From an uncultured Paracoccaceae bacterium (GTDB taxonomy: Bacteria > Pseudomonadota > Alphaproteobacteria > Rhodobacterales > Rhodobacteraceae): DNA of 64,000 nt. The stretch covers positions 558,001 through 622,000 of the forward strand of contig CANLVP010000001.1 of assembly GCA_947494675.1 (NCBI GenBank). The letters are read 5' to 3'. The notes beneath the pieces are model-generated. The model searched no databases. It was not told the DNA's origin and was given only the letters and a program-made list of their open reading frames with translations. Shown one piece after another: positions 28,572-37,318 of the stretch. The position numbers were made by a program, and so were the translations under genes. Within the stretch, counting starts at the first letter, position 1; each line of letters begins with the position of its first letter.

Positions 28572-29039
28572 ATGCGTAGTTTTGACCTCACACCACTGTA
28601 CCGTGCCACTGTTGGCTTTGACCAGATTGCTGATCTGATGGACCGGGCCCTTGCCTCTGACGTCGGCAACTCCAGCTACCCCCCTTACAACATCGAAAAG
28701 ACCGGCGAAGATGGCTGGCGCATTTCGATTGCCGTTGCTGGTTTCAGCGACGAAGACCTGTCCATCGAAGTCAAGGATCGCGCCCTGATCGTCACTGCCC
28801 GCAAAGCGGAAGACACAGAAGAGCGGACCTATCTGCACCGTGGCATCGCCAACCGCGCCTTCGAACGCCGCTTCACCCTTGCCGATCACGTGCAGGTCAC
28901 CGGGGCGGCCCATGAAAACGGCATGCTCCACATCGATCTGGTGCGCGAAGTGCCCGAAGCGCTGAAACCGCGCCGCATCGCGATTGCAAAATCTACACCA
29001 AAACAGGCCGATGTGATTGAGGCTGATAAGGTCAACTAG
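28572..29039 (+). CDS. Hsp20 family small heat-shock protein
   Basis: 155 residues of IbpA type, a holding chaperone for unfolded proteins. The alpha-crystallin domain runs from YPPYNIEKTGEDGWRISIAVAGF near 36 to about 125, with the GMLHIDLVREVPE end and a terminal extension containing PRRIAI, the I-x-I-like anchor for oligomers. The RpoH promoter and ROSE-like leader fit heat induction at two levels. Confidence 0.95.
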   Translation: MRSFDLTPLYRATVGFDQIADLMDRALASDVGNSSYPPYNIEKTGEDGWRISIAVAGFSDEDLSIEVKDRALIVTARKAEDTEERTYLHRGIANRAFERRFTLADHVQVTGAAHENGMLHIDLVREVPEALKPRRIAIAKSTPKQADVIEADKVN

Positions 29040-29066
29040 ACCCCTCACACCTTCAAAATTGCGATT

Positions 29067-29091
29067 GGGCGGGGCTTTCCCCGCCCTTTTT
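29067..29091. terminator. Bidirectional terminator between hsp20 and ferric-reductase-like gene
   Basis: Perfect 8-bp GGGCGGGG/CCCCGCCC stem with loop CTTT followed by TTTTT on the plus strand; it directly abuts the stop of the convergent gene. Confidence 0.88.
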
Positions 29092-29693
29092 CATGCACGG
29101 CGCGGCACAAAAGCGCGATAGATCACGAGCAGATTTGCCATGATGATGAATGCGCTCAACGCGATCTTGGACACGCTCTCCATTGTGCCTTCGATCAGCA
29201 CCGCATGGGCCACGGTCCCCCCGACAATGATCGCCGCCAAGCCCGCATGCAGCCGCCGCCACGTCTTTGGCCGAAATTTCCGACGCAGCAGCGCCACCAG
29301 CGCACTGGCGAACACCGCCCACATCGCAATCGCCCCCCAGACCCCAAAGGGCGTGGGCGATGCAAACAACAACACGTCGATGACATCAGGCGGGCTGGTG
29401 ATCCAAAGCCCCGCGATATGCGCCAGAACCGCCAGTAACAGCAGCACACCCGTGATCCGGTGAACCCGTCGCCCCGTGATCCCTTGAAACCCCGGCAGAT
29501 GCCCGGCGATCAGAACCGGCTGCACCAAAAGCAGCGTCATCCCGATGATCCCGGCAAAGCCTGCCGCGATATAAATCGGTTGCCGCCATGCCAACAGCGG
29601 ACTGGTCGCCGCCAAGGCAAGCGGGACTATCAAAAAACACAGAAAAACAAACCAGATCTGAAGGTTATACCCTCTGCCGTCCGCCTTGGTCAC
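29091..29693 (-). CDS. Ferric reductase-like transmembrane domain protein
   Basis: 200 residues with about six hydrophobic helices. Helix pairs carry candidate heme ligands: His in GRRVHRITGVLLLLAVLAHIAG near 76-94 and in TWRRLHAGLAAIIVGGTVAHA near 146-160, the usual layout of the MsrQ/ferric-reductase cytochrome b superfamily. Transfers electrons across the membrane in characterised relatives. GTG start at 29693 overlaps the TGA of the Tat-exported gene (GTGA), so the two are coupled and probably act together. Confidence 0.82.
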   Translation of the reverse strand: MTKADGRGYNLQIWFVFLCFLIVPLALAATSPLLAWRQPIYIAAGFAGIIGMTLLLVQPVLIAGHLPGFQGITGRRVHRITGVLLLLAVLAHIAGLWITSPPDVIDVLLFASPTPFGVWGAIAMWAVFASALVALLRRKFRPKTWRRLHAGLAAIIVGGTVAHAVLIEGTMESVSKIALSAFIIMANLLVIYRAFVPRRA

Positions 29694-30175
29694 AGCGTGG
29701 CAAGCACGAAATCGGCGTTCAGTGAGGTATCGCTTGAGCTTGCCAACAAGGGCCGCAGGAACACCGTTTCAAACCCATCGGCCTCGGACGCCAAATGCCC
29801 ATGAGCCTGCCCAAACGCGGGCACGATTTGCGGCATATCCATGCGGAACACACCCTGCGCATCAGTTAATGTGGCCCCGTGGCTATGCGCATCGCGCTCA
29901 TGCCCTTCGGTCGTATGCGCCCAAATCTGTATGCGCACGCCCTGCAGCGGTGCACCATCACCCGCACGACGCACCGTGCCCGTCATCATGAAACCACCGC
30001 CGCCAATCCGCTCCACAATCGGCGCGCCGGGGCGATAATTATTGGCCCCGCCGCGCATTGACGGGGTCGGGGCAAGTGACTGCGCCTGCGCAGGCGACAA
30101 AAGACCGGTGGCAAAGCTGGCGCTCGCGGCAGCGGTCGCGATAAAGCGGCGGCGGGAGGTTCTGAATTTTGTCAT
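29690..30175 (-). CDS. Tat-exported intradiol dioxygenase-like protein
   Basis: 161 residues. N terminus TKFRTSRRRFIATAAAS is a twin-arginine signal, with AQAQS as a likely cleavage site. The remainder resembles the beta-sandwich core of intradiol dioxygenases (GTVRRAGDGAPLQGVRIQIWAHTTEG) and has several His residues, but the two Tyr and two His iron ligands are not clearly placed and the protein is short, so catalysis is doubtful. ATG 30175 with AAAGGAG upstream. Coupled to the downstream ferric-reductase-like gene. Confidence 0.72.
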   Translation of the reverse strand: MTKFRTSRRRFIATAAASASFATGLLSPAQAQSLAPTPSMRGGANNYRPGAPIVERIGGGGFMMTGTVRRAGDGAPLQGVRIQIWAHTTEGHERDAHSHGATLTDAQGVFRMDMPQIVPAFGQAHGHLASEADGFETVFLRPLLASSSDTSLNADFVLATL

Positions 30176-30293
30176 CTGCAATGCTCCTTTTGAAGTTGAA
30201 CGCAAGGAAGCGCGGAATTCGTCGGTGTTTGCGTAAATCTAGTCCGATTTCCGCCAATTCCGATAGGTCACATGGCAGCACCACGGTCACAGA

Positions 30294-33092
30294 TCAGTGA
30301 GCTTGCGCCCAATTCGCCCCCTGCCCGGCGTCCACAGCCAGCTTCACATCCAGCTTCACGGCAGGGTCCGACGCATTCTCCATCACATCCCGTGCGGTGC
30401 CAATCAGATCGTCGACAGCGCCCTCTTCCACCTCAAACAGCAGTTCATCATGCACCTGCAACAGCATCTTGGCCGGCATCCCCGCAATCGCATCCGGCAT
30501 CCGGATCATCGCCCGGCGGATCACGTCCGCGGCTGTACCTTGGATCGGCGCATTGATCGCCGCCCGCTTGGCGAACCCCGCATGCGGCCCCTTGGCGTTG
30601 ATCTCTGGCGTGTTGATCCGCCGCCCAAACAGCGTCTGCACGTAGCCATGCTCTTTGGCAAAGGCCACCGTGTCTTCCATATAGGTCCGAATGCCCGGAA
30701 AGCGCTCAAAATAGCGGTCAATGAACCCCTGCGCCTCGGCCCGCGGAATGCGCAGATTGCGCGCCAGACCAAAGCCGGAAATGCCGTAGATCACACCAAA
30801 GTTGATCGCCTTGGCCTGACGACGCACATCCGCAGTCATCTCTTCTAACGGCACGTTAAACATCTCGGATGCCGTCAGCGCGTGGATATCGACCCCATCA
30901 CGGAACGCCTGCTTCAGCTCTTCAATGCCCGCCACATGGGCCAAAATCCGCAACTCGATCTGAGAGTAATCAAGCGATACCAATACCTTACCGTCTTCGG
31001 CGATAAACGCCTCACGGATGCGCCGCCCTTCCTCGGACCGGACCGGGATGTTCTGCAGGTTCGGATCGGTTGACGCCAACCGCCCCGTGTTCGCCCCGGC
31101 GATTGAGTAAGACGTATGAACGCGCCCCGTCTCGCCGTTGATATGTTCCTGCAATGCATCGGTATAGGTCGACTTCAGCTTCGACAGCTGTCGCCAATCC
31201 AGAATAAGCCCCGGAATCTCATGCTCCGTCGCAAGGTCCTCAAGGATATCAGCGCCCGTCGAATAGGCCCCTGTCTTTCCCTTCTTGCCGCCCGGCAAAG
31301 CCAGCTCATCAAACAGGATTTCGCCCAACTGCTTGGGCGAGCCGACGTTGAATTTGCGCCCCGCCTTTTCCTGAATCTCATCCTCCAGCCCCGCCATTTT
31401 CTGGCTAAAGGCATTGGACATCCGCGACAGCGTATCGCGATCCACCTTGATCCCCGCCATCTCCATCTCGGCCAGCACCGGAATCATGGGGCGTTCAAGC
31501 GTTTCATACACCGTCGTGACCTTGCGGGTATGCAGTTTCGGCTTCAACAACTGCCACAGCCGCAGCGTGATATCCGCATCCTCAGCCGCATATTTCACCG
31601 CATCATCAACACCAACCCGGTCAAAGGTGATCGCTGATTTTCCGCTTCCCAACAGGGGCTTAATCGGGATCGGTGTATGCCCCAGATAGCGCTCTGACAG
31701 CAGGTCCATCCCGTGGTTATGCTCGCCCGCATGCATCGCGTAGGACAGCAACATGGTGTCATCGACGGGCGCCACATTGATCCCCAAACGCGCGAAAATC
31801 TTGGCGTCATACTTCATGTTCTGCCCGATTTTCAGAACACTTTCGTCCTCCAACACCGGTTTCAGCATTGCCAAGCAATCATCAAAAGGCATCTGCCCCT
31901 CAGCCAGTTCATCCGAGCCAAACAGATCATCCGCCCCGCCCGCCTTATGCGTCAGCGGTATGTAGCAGGCCTCACCCGGCTCCACCGAGAGCGAAATCCC
32001 GACCAGTTCGGCCCGCATTTCATTCAGCGCGGTGGTTTCCGTATCAACGGCCACATAGCCCCGCTCCCTGATCCGGTCGATCCAGACCTGCAAGGTGGCT
32101 GCATCACGCACACATTCATAAGCCTCTGGATCAAATGGCTTTTCTTCGGGCTGTGCCGCTTCCCCTTCCGGCGCGAGCTTTTCTTCGATCACCGGCGCCT
32201 CTAGCCCCAGCTTATCCGCAATCCGCTTGGTGACCGTGCGAAACTCCATCTGCGCCAAAAAGCCCAGCAGCACATCAGGCTCCGGGTCCTTGATCTCAAG
32301 ACTGTCCAAATCGAACGGCAAATCCATCTCGCAATCCAGCTGAACCAGCCGCTTGGACAGCTCAATCTGGGCCCTGTTTTCAACCAGCGACTCGCGGCGT
32401 TTGGGCTGCTTGATCTCGCCCGCGCGGTCCAGCAGTGTCTCCAAATCCCCATATTCTTTGATCAAAAGCGCGGCCGTCTTGATCCCGATCCCCGGCGCAC
32501 CGGGCACGTTGTCCACAGAATCCCCCGCCAGCGCCTGCACATCCACAACCCGTTCCGGGCCGACCCCGAATTTCTCGACCACACCGTCGCTATCAATCCG
32601 CTTGTTCTTCATCGGGTCGAGCATCTCAACCCCGCCCCCCACAAGCTGCATCAGGTCCTTGTCCGACGACAGGATCGTCACCCGCCCGCCAGCATCGCGC
32701 GCCTGATGGGACAGGGTCGCGATGATATCATCCGCCTCGAACCCTTCGATCTCTTCACAAGCGATGTTGAATGCCCGCGTCGCATCACGTGTCAACGGAA
32801 TCTGCGGGCGCAGATCCTCAGGCATCGCATCACGGTTCGCCTTGTATTGATCATACATATCGTTGCGAAACGTATGGCTCCCTTTGTCAAAGATGACCGC
32901 CACATGGGTCGCCGCATCTGCGCCGGAATTCCCCTCGATATACCGCTGAAGCATGTTCACAAAACCGCTCACGGCACCCACTGGCAGACCATCCGACTTG
33001 CGTGTCAGCGGTGGCAGGGCGTGATAAGCGCGAAAGATAAACGCAGAGCCGTCAATCAGATGCAGGTGGCATCCCTTACCGAACGTCGTCAT
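30294..33092 (-). CDS. polA: DNA polymerase I
   Basis: 932 residues, three domains. The 5'-3' exonuclease (about 1-290) starts LHLIDGSAFIFRAYHALPP. The 3'-5' exonuclease (about 320-520) keeps VAVDTETTAL, GQNMKYDAKIF and YAAEDADITLRLW, so proofreading residues look intact. The polymerase domain has RLASTDPNLQNIPVRSEEGRRIREAF, SLDYSQIELRILAH, and QVHDELLFEV near the end. Monocistronic and normal length for alphaproteobacteria. Confidence 0.97.
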   Translation of the reverse strand: MTTFGKGCHLHLIDGSAFIFRAYHALPPLTRKSDGLPVGAVSGFVNMLQRYIEGNSGADAATHVAVIFDKGSHTFRNDMYDQYKANRDAMPEDLRPQIPLTRDATRAFNIACEEIEGFEADDIIATLSHQARDAGGRVTILSSDKDLMQLVGGGVEMLDPMKNKRIDSDGVVEKFGVGPERVVDVQALAGDSVDNVPGAPGIGIKTAALLIKEYGDLETLLDRAGEIKQPKRRESLVENRAQIELSKRLVQLDCEMDLPFDLDSLEIKDPEPDVLLGFLAQMEFRTVTKRIADKLGLEAPVIEEKLAPEGEAAQPEEKPFDPEAYECVRDAATLQVWIDRIRERGYVAVDTETTALNEMRAELVGISLSVEPGEACYIPLTHKAGGADDLFGSDELAEGQMPFDDCLAMLKPVLEDESVLKIGQNMKYDAKIFARLGINVAPVDDTMLLSYAMHAGEHNHGMDLLSERYLGHTPIPIKPLLGSGKSAITFDRVGVDDAVKYAAEDADITLRLWQLLKPKLHTRKVTTVYETLERPMIPVLAEMEMAGIKVDRDTLSRMSNAFSQKMAGLEDEIQEKAGRKFNVGSPKQLGEILFDELALPGGKKGKTGAYSTGADILEDLATEHEIPGLILDWRQLSKLKSTYTDALQEHINGETGRVHTSYSIAGANTGRLASTDPNLQNIPVRSEEGRRIREAFIAEDGKVLVSLDYSQIELRILAHVAGIEELKQAFRDGVDIHALTASEMFNVPLEEMTADVRRQAKAINFGVIYGISGFGLARNLRIPRAEAQGFIDRYFERFPGIRTYMEDTVAFAKEHGYVQTLFGRRINTPEINAKGPHAGFAKRAAINAPIQGTAADVIRRAMIRMPDAIAGMPAKMLLQVHDELLFEVEEGAVDDLIGTARDVMENASDPAVKLDVKLAVDAGQGANWAQAH

Positions 33093-33154
33093 CTTTATTC
33101 CCCCTATGGCAGCCCCATGGTTCTGCCATGAACAGTCAGAGGGGGCTAGTCAGA

Positions 33155-33334
33155 TCAGACTTTGCCTTCAAATTCCTGATGCACGAATTTGGCGTCGCAA
33201 TAGGGGCATTCGACCCAGCCGTGATCTTTCGGCAATTGCAGCCAGACGCGCGGGTGGCCCAAGCCGCCTTCGCCCCCGTCGCAGGCAATGCGCCAGTCGT
33301 GGACGATCTTGGTTTCCGGTGCGGGACGTGTCAT
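33155..33334 (-). CDS. Zinc-finger protein, CHCC type (59 aa)
   Basis: A short gene read on the minus strand from ATG 33334 to TGA 33155. Zinc ligands fit the zf-CHCC family (NDUFS6 C-terminal part): Cys18 in IACDGG, His27 in GHPRVWL, and Cys43 and Cys46 in [10 protein letters not shown]. The mitochondrial relative is a complex I accessory subunit; alphaproteobacterial members occur as free small proteins. It is upstream of polA and divergent from the ABC ATPase gene. Confidence 0.85.
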   Translation of the reverse strand: MTRPAPETKIVHDWRIACDGGEGGLGHPRVWLQLPKDHGWVECPYCDAKFVHQEFEGKV

Positions 33335-33421
33335 GGGTCAGGCCTGTCTGTTGTCGCGGGACAAACCCGCCATATCTCAGCCCTGACAGTAATACGACCA
33401 AGCCCCGGTGGAAAGACGCCA

Positions 33422-34351
33422 ATGACCGATCTCGCCCTTGAAATTTCCGGCCTGACCAAGACCTACGCCGCCACAGGTCGCGCACCCGCGAAAGAGGCGC
33501 TGAAAGGCATCAATCTCAACATCCCGCGCGGGTCGATCTTTGGGCTGCTTGGCCCCAATGGCGCGGGCAAATCGACCTTGATCAATATTCTTGCGGGCCT
33601 CGTGAACAAGTCCGCAGGCCGCGTCAAAATCTGGGGCTTTGACCAAGACGTGAACCCCCGGCAAAGCCGCGCCGCCATCGGCATCATGCCGCAGGAACCC
33701 AACCTTGATCCCTTCTTCACCCCGCGCGGATCACTGGACGTGCAAGCGGGGCTATATGGTGTGCCAAAGGCCCAGCGCCGCACCGACGAAATTCTTGACC
33801 TCATTGGCCTGTCCGACAAGGCAGAGGCCTACGCCCGCTCGCTCTCTGGCGGTATGCGGCGCAGGCTCCTGTTGGGCAAGGCGCTGGTCCATGACCCCAA
33901 TATCCTCGTGCTCGATGAACCCACAGCAGGCGTCGATATTGAGTTGCGCAATATGCTCTGGGACAACGTCCGCGACCTGAACCACGCAGGCAAAACGATC
34001 ATCCTGACCACGCATTACCTCGAAGAGGCTGAAGCGATGTGCGACGACATCGCCATCATCAACCACGGCGAAAAGATCGTGCAGGATACGACCGCAAACC
34101 TTCTAGGGACGCTGGACCAAAAGACCTTGGTCATCACCCCCGAGGCCGCGCCGCCCGCGCTTGATCTGCCCACCGGCGTCTCCATGCAACAGCGCGACAG
34201 CGGGCAAATCGCCTTTTCCTACAAATCCAGCACGATCCAAGCGGGTGACATCCTCGCCCACCTTGGCACCTACGGCATCAAGGTTCGGGACGTGACAACA
34301 GAACAACCCGACCTTGAGGACGTGTTCCTGTCGCTGACATCTGGCAGATAG
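33422..34351 (+). CDS. ABC transporter ATP-binding protein (ABC-2 / CcmA type), orphan
   Basis: 309 residues. Walker A GPNGAGKST near 45, Q-loop GIMPQEPNLDP near 90, signature LSGGMRRRLLLGKAL near 142, Walker B ILVLDEPTAGVD near 162, and H-loop TTHYLEEAE near 198. A C-terminal extension of about 90 residues is typical of ABC-2 exporters. No permease gene is adjacent: the next gene, on the other strand, is a HIT protein. GGAAAG precedes ATG 33422; the upstream frame is rejected. Confidence 0.92.
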   Translation: MTDLALEISGLTKTYAATGRAPAKEALKGINLNIPRGSIFGLLGPNGAGKSTLINILAGLVNKSAGRVKIWGFDQDVNPRQSRAAIGIMPQEPNLDPFFTPRGSLDVQAGLYGVPKAQRRTDEILDLIGLSDKAEAYARSLSGGMRRRLLLGKALVHDPNILVLDEPTAGVDIELRNMLWDNVRDLNHAGKTIILTTHYLEEAEAMCDDIAIINHGEKIVQDTTANLLGTLDQKTLVITPEAAPPALDLPTGVSMQQRDSGQIAFSYKSSTIQAGDILAHLGTYGIKVRDVTTEQPDLEDVFLSLTSGR

Positions 34352-34396
34352 GTTGCCGGGTGGGTGGGGCGTTTTTGCCGCTTGCGGCAAAGAGCG

Positions 34397-34759
34397 TCAC
34401 GCGCCCGGCAACATCCGGCCCAACTGTGCGCCGCCAATGATATGCAAATGAAAATGCGGCACATCCTGCACGCCATGGGTCCGCGTATTGGCAATTGCAC
34501 GGAAACCGGCCTCAACACCGCTGATCTTGCAAACCTCCGCCACAGCCGCGAAAAATCCGGCCTGCTCCTCCACAGAGGCGTCCGCCGCAAAATGGTCCAG
34601 CGACACATATGGCCCTTTGGGGATCACCAGCACATGCACCGGCGCCTGCGGGTTGATATCGTTGAACGCCAGCGCGTGATCGCTCTCAAACACAGTCTGA
34701 TTGGGGATCTCGCCGCGTAGGATTTTGGCAAAGATATTCTGGTCGTCATAGTCGAACAT
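34397..34759 (-). CDS. HIT family protein (HINT-like)
   Basis: 120 residues. FAKILRGEIPNQTVFESDHALAF at the N terminus and the histidine triad HFHLHIIGG near 103 place it with HINT-type nucleoside phosphoramidase/AMP hydrolases. The RTHGVQDVPHFH context is normal for the family. It is about 10 bases downstream of the glycosyltransferase gene and likely cotranscribed with it. Confidence 0.93.
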   Translation of the reverse strand: MFDYDDQNIFAKILRGEIPNQTVFESDHALAFNDINPQAPVHVLVIPKGPYVSLDHFAADASVEEQAGFFAAVAEVCKISGVEAGFRAIANTRTHGVQDVPHFHLHIIGGAQLGRMLPGA

Positions 34760-34768
34760 GGGGGCTCC

Positions 34769-36346
34769 TTAGTCGACAAAAAGATGCGGGGTTTCGGCAA
34801 TCGCCTTTGCGGTATCTTCGTTCAACGTCAGGAACTTGGCAATCTCGCTTGCGTTGCGTTCCACATCCCAAGACTGGCGAATACGTAGGTGATGGGGGAA
34901 ATTCGCGTCCCTGATCCGGTCGCTTTCAAAGATCACATCATAACGGATCGTCGGCAGGATTTGCGCAATCGCGTCGTCTTCTGTCTGCTCTCCAGCCAGC
35001 CCCACCCGCCGGGCATGACCGGCAAGGTATTCATCTGTCATCGCACACTCAATTTCCAATATCCGCGTGGTGGCGCGGTCGGACATAAAGTCCTGCATCA
35101 AATCGAAATTTGCCGTGTCGAGGCAGATGATCATGCGGTCGGTCTCAAAGTGGTCAAACAGCATCCGCATCAGCGCCCGCCGGTGCCGCGTGCGCTTGGC
35201 CAGTGTCGACTGAATGCCCCCCAGATCCGGCATTTCGGTATCTTCTTCGTTGAACAGGTAATCAATCGCCGGAATGTTCGTGTGATGCTTGATCCCGCCC
35301 AACAGCCGCTTGGCCACATGCCACTTTTTGCAAGCCACAATCAGCAGCTCTCTGTCGTGACCGAGCGATGTTTCCGTCTCCCAAAACCGCGTGGCAAACC
35401 GTCGCCCGACGCGCCCGCGCCCGGTGAGGAACTTGTAAAGGTTGCGCCCTTCATTCGAGATTTTGAAATCCCGCCTGTCAGAGGCATAAAGCGCGCCCAA
35501 CCGCGACTTCAGCTCGGTCGCCTCAGGGCTGATCTTGCGGGCAAACAAAGCATCCTGCGAGAGCAACAAATCATAGTGGTCGTTGTAAAACGTCACCGGC
35601 ATGCCGTAGTCGGTAAACATCAAGAACGTCAGCGTCCGCGCCTTGATCTCATCGCCGGGCACAAGGTGCCGCACGAGGGTCTGAAAGAACGTCTCATCGG
35701 GAATCCACGTGGTGCGGAAAAACCGCATCACATCGCGGCGGGTCTTGGTGAAATCAAGGATCGCCTCAATCGTGCGCCGCCGCAGACACCACCATTGGCT
35801 GCCGATCATCACCTGAATGTCGCTGGGAATGTCCCGGGTCAGCCCCAGCGCCCGTTGCAACCTGAAGCTCGCGTAAAACAGCGCCTTTTGCGTGCGCTCG
35901 TTAAAGATATGGCGGTAAATCAACCGCTCTTCCTGCCACCCGGTTTTGATCCATTTGCTCTCGTGGAAGTCAAAACTCTCCACGTAATCCACGTCATCGG
36001 CATCCAGAAATTCATGGGCAAATTCAGCGGATTTGACCGCCATGCAATCGCCTGAGACCATATAGAAATGCGTGGCCCGCGGGAACGCGGCCTCAGCCGC
36101 TTCAACCGCATAAAGCGTGGCTTGCACCAGCGACCACTCGCCCCAACCGCATTTGATCCGCTTGGTTGCAAAAGTGACATTCGGGTTGTCGGCCAAGGCT
36201 CCTTGGATGCGGGCAAACGCTGCCTTGGGCGCGCGCGCATCAAAATGGATCGCGATATAATCGCCAGCCGCCGTTAATTGCTCAGCCTGCTGCACAATGG
36301 CGTCCGGGTCTTTGTGGCACAGCAAAATGAAGGCAATTTTTGCCAT
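34769..36346 (-). CDS. Branch-family glycosyltransferase with DUF5928 C terminus
   Basis: 525 residues. The N-terminal 270 or so resemble the Core-2/I-branching and xylosyltransferase family: MAKIAFILLCHKDPD, KRIKCGWGEWSLVQATL, THFYMVSGDCMAVKS near 93, and IGSQWWCLRR near 182. Eukaryal members add GlcNAc or xylose to glycans. The C-terminal half is the alphaproteobacterial DUF5928 region. No signal or helix; cytoplasmic. Divergent from a sulfotransferase, which suggests joint modification of a surface polysaccharide. Confidence 0.85.
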   Translation of the reverse strand: MAKIAFILLCHKDPDAIVQQAEQLTAAGDYIAIHFDARAPKAAFARIQGALADNPNVTFATKRIKCGWGEWSLVQATLYAVEAAEAAFPRATHFYMVSGDCMAVKSAEFAHEFLDADDVDYVESFDFHESKWIKTGWQEERLIYRHIFNERTQKALFYASFRLQRALGLTRDIPSDIQVMIGSQWWCLRRRTIEAILDFTKTRRDVMRFFRTTWIPDETFFQTLVRHLVPGDEIKARTLTFLMFTDYGMPVTFYNDHYDLLLSQDALFARKISPEATELKSRLGALYASDRRDFKISNEGRNLYKFLTGRGRVGRRFATRFWETETSLGHDRELLIVACKKWHVAKRLLGGIKHHTNIPAIDYLFNEEDTEMPDLGGIQSTLAKRTRHRRALMRMLFDHFETDRMIICLDTANFDLMQDFMSDRATTRILEIECAMTDEYLAGHARRVGLAGEQTEDDAIAQILPTIRYDVIFESDRIRDANFPHHLRIRQSWDVERNASEIAKFLTLNEDTAKAIAETPHLFVD

Positions 36347-36460
36347 ATGGGAAACGGTCCTGCCCAGGTTCGACTATTGTTTACACGTCATAGCGTGAAC
36401 AACCATTGAATATACAGGCTTTCTTTGCTTTTCAGGGTCAACTAATAGAGTGACGTAGAG

Positions 36461-36482
36461 GTTAGGGTAAGTTTCCCCTAAC
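36461..36482. promoter_or_regulatory. Inverted repeat between glycosyltransferase and sulfotransferase
   Basis: GTTAGGG and CCCTAAC form a perfect 7-bp repeat over an eight-base spacer, just before the sulfotransferase start. It could be an operator or a leader hairpin. An imperfect TGTTTACACG/CGTGAACA repeat lies upstream around 36375-36400. Confidence 0.4.
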
Positions 36483-36499
36483 GAAGAGGGTTTTGGTTC

Positions 36500-37318
36500 A
36501 TGGGTTTTCCCGGCACGTGGATGACAGAAAGTGAAAGCGTCGTGTATCGGGTTGTCCCGAAATGCGCCTGCTCGACCATCGGCCAAATCATGTATTATTC
36601 CGACCACGGTGCCTTTTTTGAGGGCGACATCCACGACGCCAAGGACGGGATGCACAAATGGGCCATGGACGACAGCCAGCCGCTCATCACCGCCAATGTC
36701 AAAGCGCATAATTCCTATGCCTTCACCTGCGTGCGCAATCCCTACACCCGGATCCTGTCATCATTCTTTGACAAGATCTGCGGCATCCAGCGCAACGGCC
36801 GCCGTTACCGCGGCAATCTGGTGCCGCTGCTAATCCAGAAATACGGGATCGAAGTGGGCGACCCGGACACGGGTTTTGAGTTCGACCAGATCAAATCATT
36901 CCGCCGCTTCCTGCTCTTTGCCCGTGACACCATCCGCTGGCGCCGCCCGATGGAGCCTGACATCCACTGGTCCGCCATGTCCGGTCATATCAGCACCTTC
37001 ATCGTGAACGGCGGGCGCTACGACAAGATCTTTTGGACAGAACAGTTCAACGACGGCATGCAGCAGGTTCTTGATAAGATCGAAACGCCCCACGCCGTCG
37101 ACCTCGCCGCGATCCCACGCTTTAACGAAAGCGAAGGCCACGGGCCAAAGCGTCTGCACCCGGTTGAAGATTACTTCGACGATCTGTCGATGCATCTGGT
37201 CTATGAAATCTACAAAAAGGATTTCAACCTGTTCAAATATGACTTCGAAAATCCGGGCAACAAAATGCCCGTGGGCGAAATTGACCTGCACGAAGTCCAC
37301 GCCAAACTGGGCGAATGA
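36500..37318 (+). CDS. Sulfotransferase family 2 protein
   Basis: 272 residues. YRVVPKCACSTIGQIMYY near 17 is the PAPS 5'-phosphosulfate loop and FTCVRNPYTRILSSFFDKI near 75 is the 3'-phosphate motif, both complete. WSAMSGHISTF and IFWTEQFNDGMQQVL follow. Adds sulfate from PAPS to a carbohydrate in family members. Divergent from the glycosyltransferase and followed in an ATGA overlap by DUF3052. Confidence 0.88.
   Translation: MGFPGTWMTESESVVYRVVPKCACSTIGQIMYYSDHGAFFEGDIHDAKDGMHKWAMDDSQPLITANVKAHNSYAFTCVRNPYTRILSSFFDKICGIQRNGRRYRGNLVPLLIQKYGIEVGDPDTGFEFDQIKSFRRFLLFARDTIRWRRPMEPDIHWSAMSGHISTFIVNGGRYDKIFWTEQFNDGMQQVLDKIETPHAVDLAAIPRFNESEGHGPKRLHPVEDYFDDLSMHLVYEIYKKDFNLFKYDFENPGNKMPVGEIDLHEVHAKLGE

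Noticed and set aside
34889-36055. 388-residue plus-strand frame
   Set aside because: Antisense to the glycosyltransferase gene.
36375-36400. Imperfect TGTTTACACG/CGTGAACA repeat as an operator
   Set aside because: Several mismatches at the centre; kept only as a remark beside the perfect repeat at 36461.
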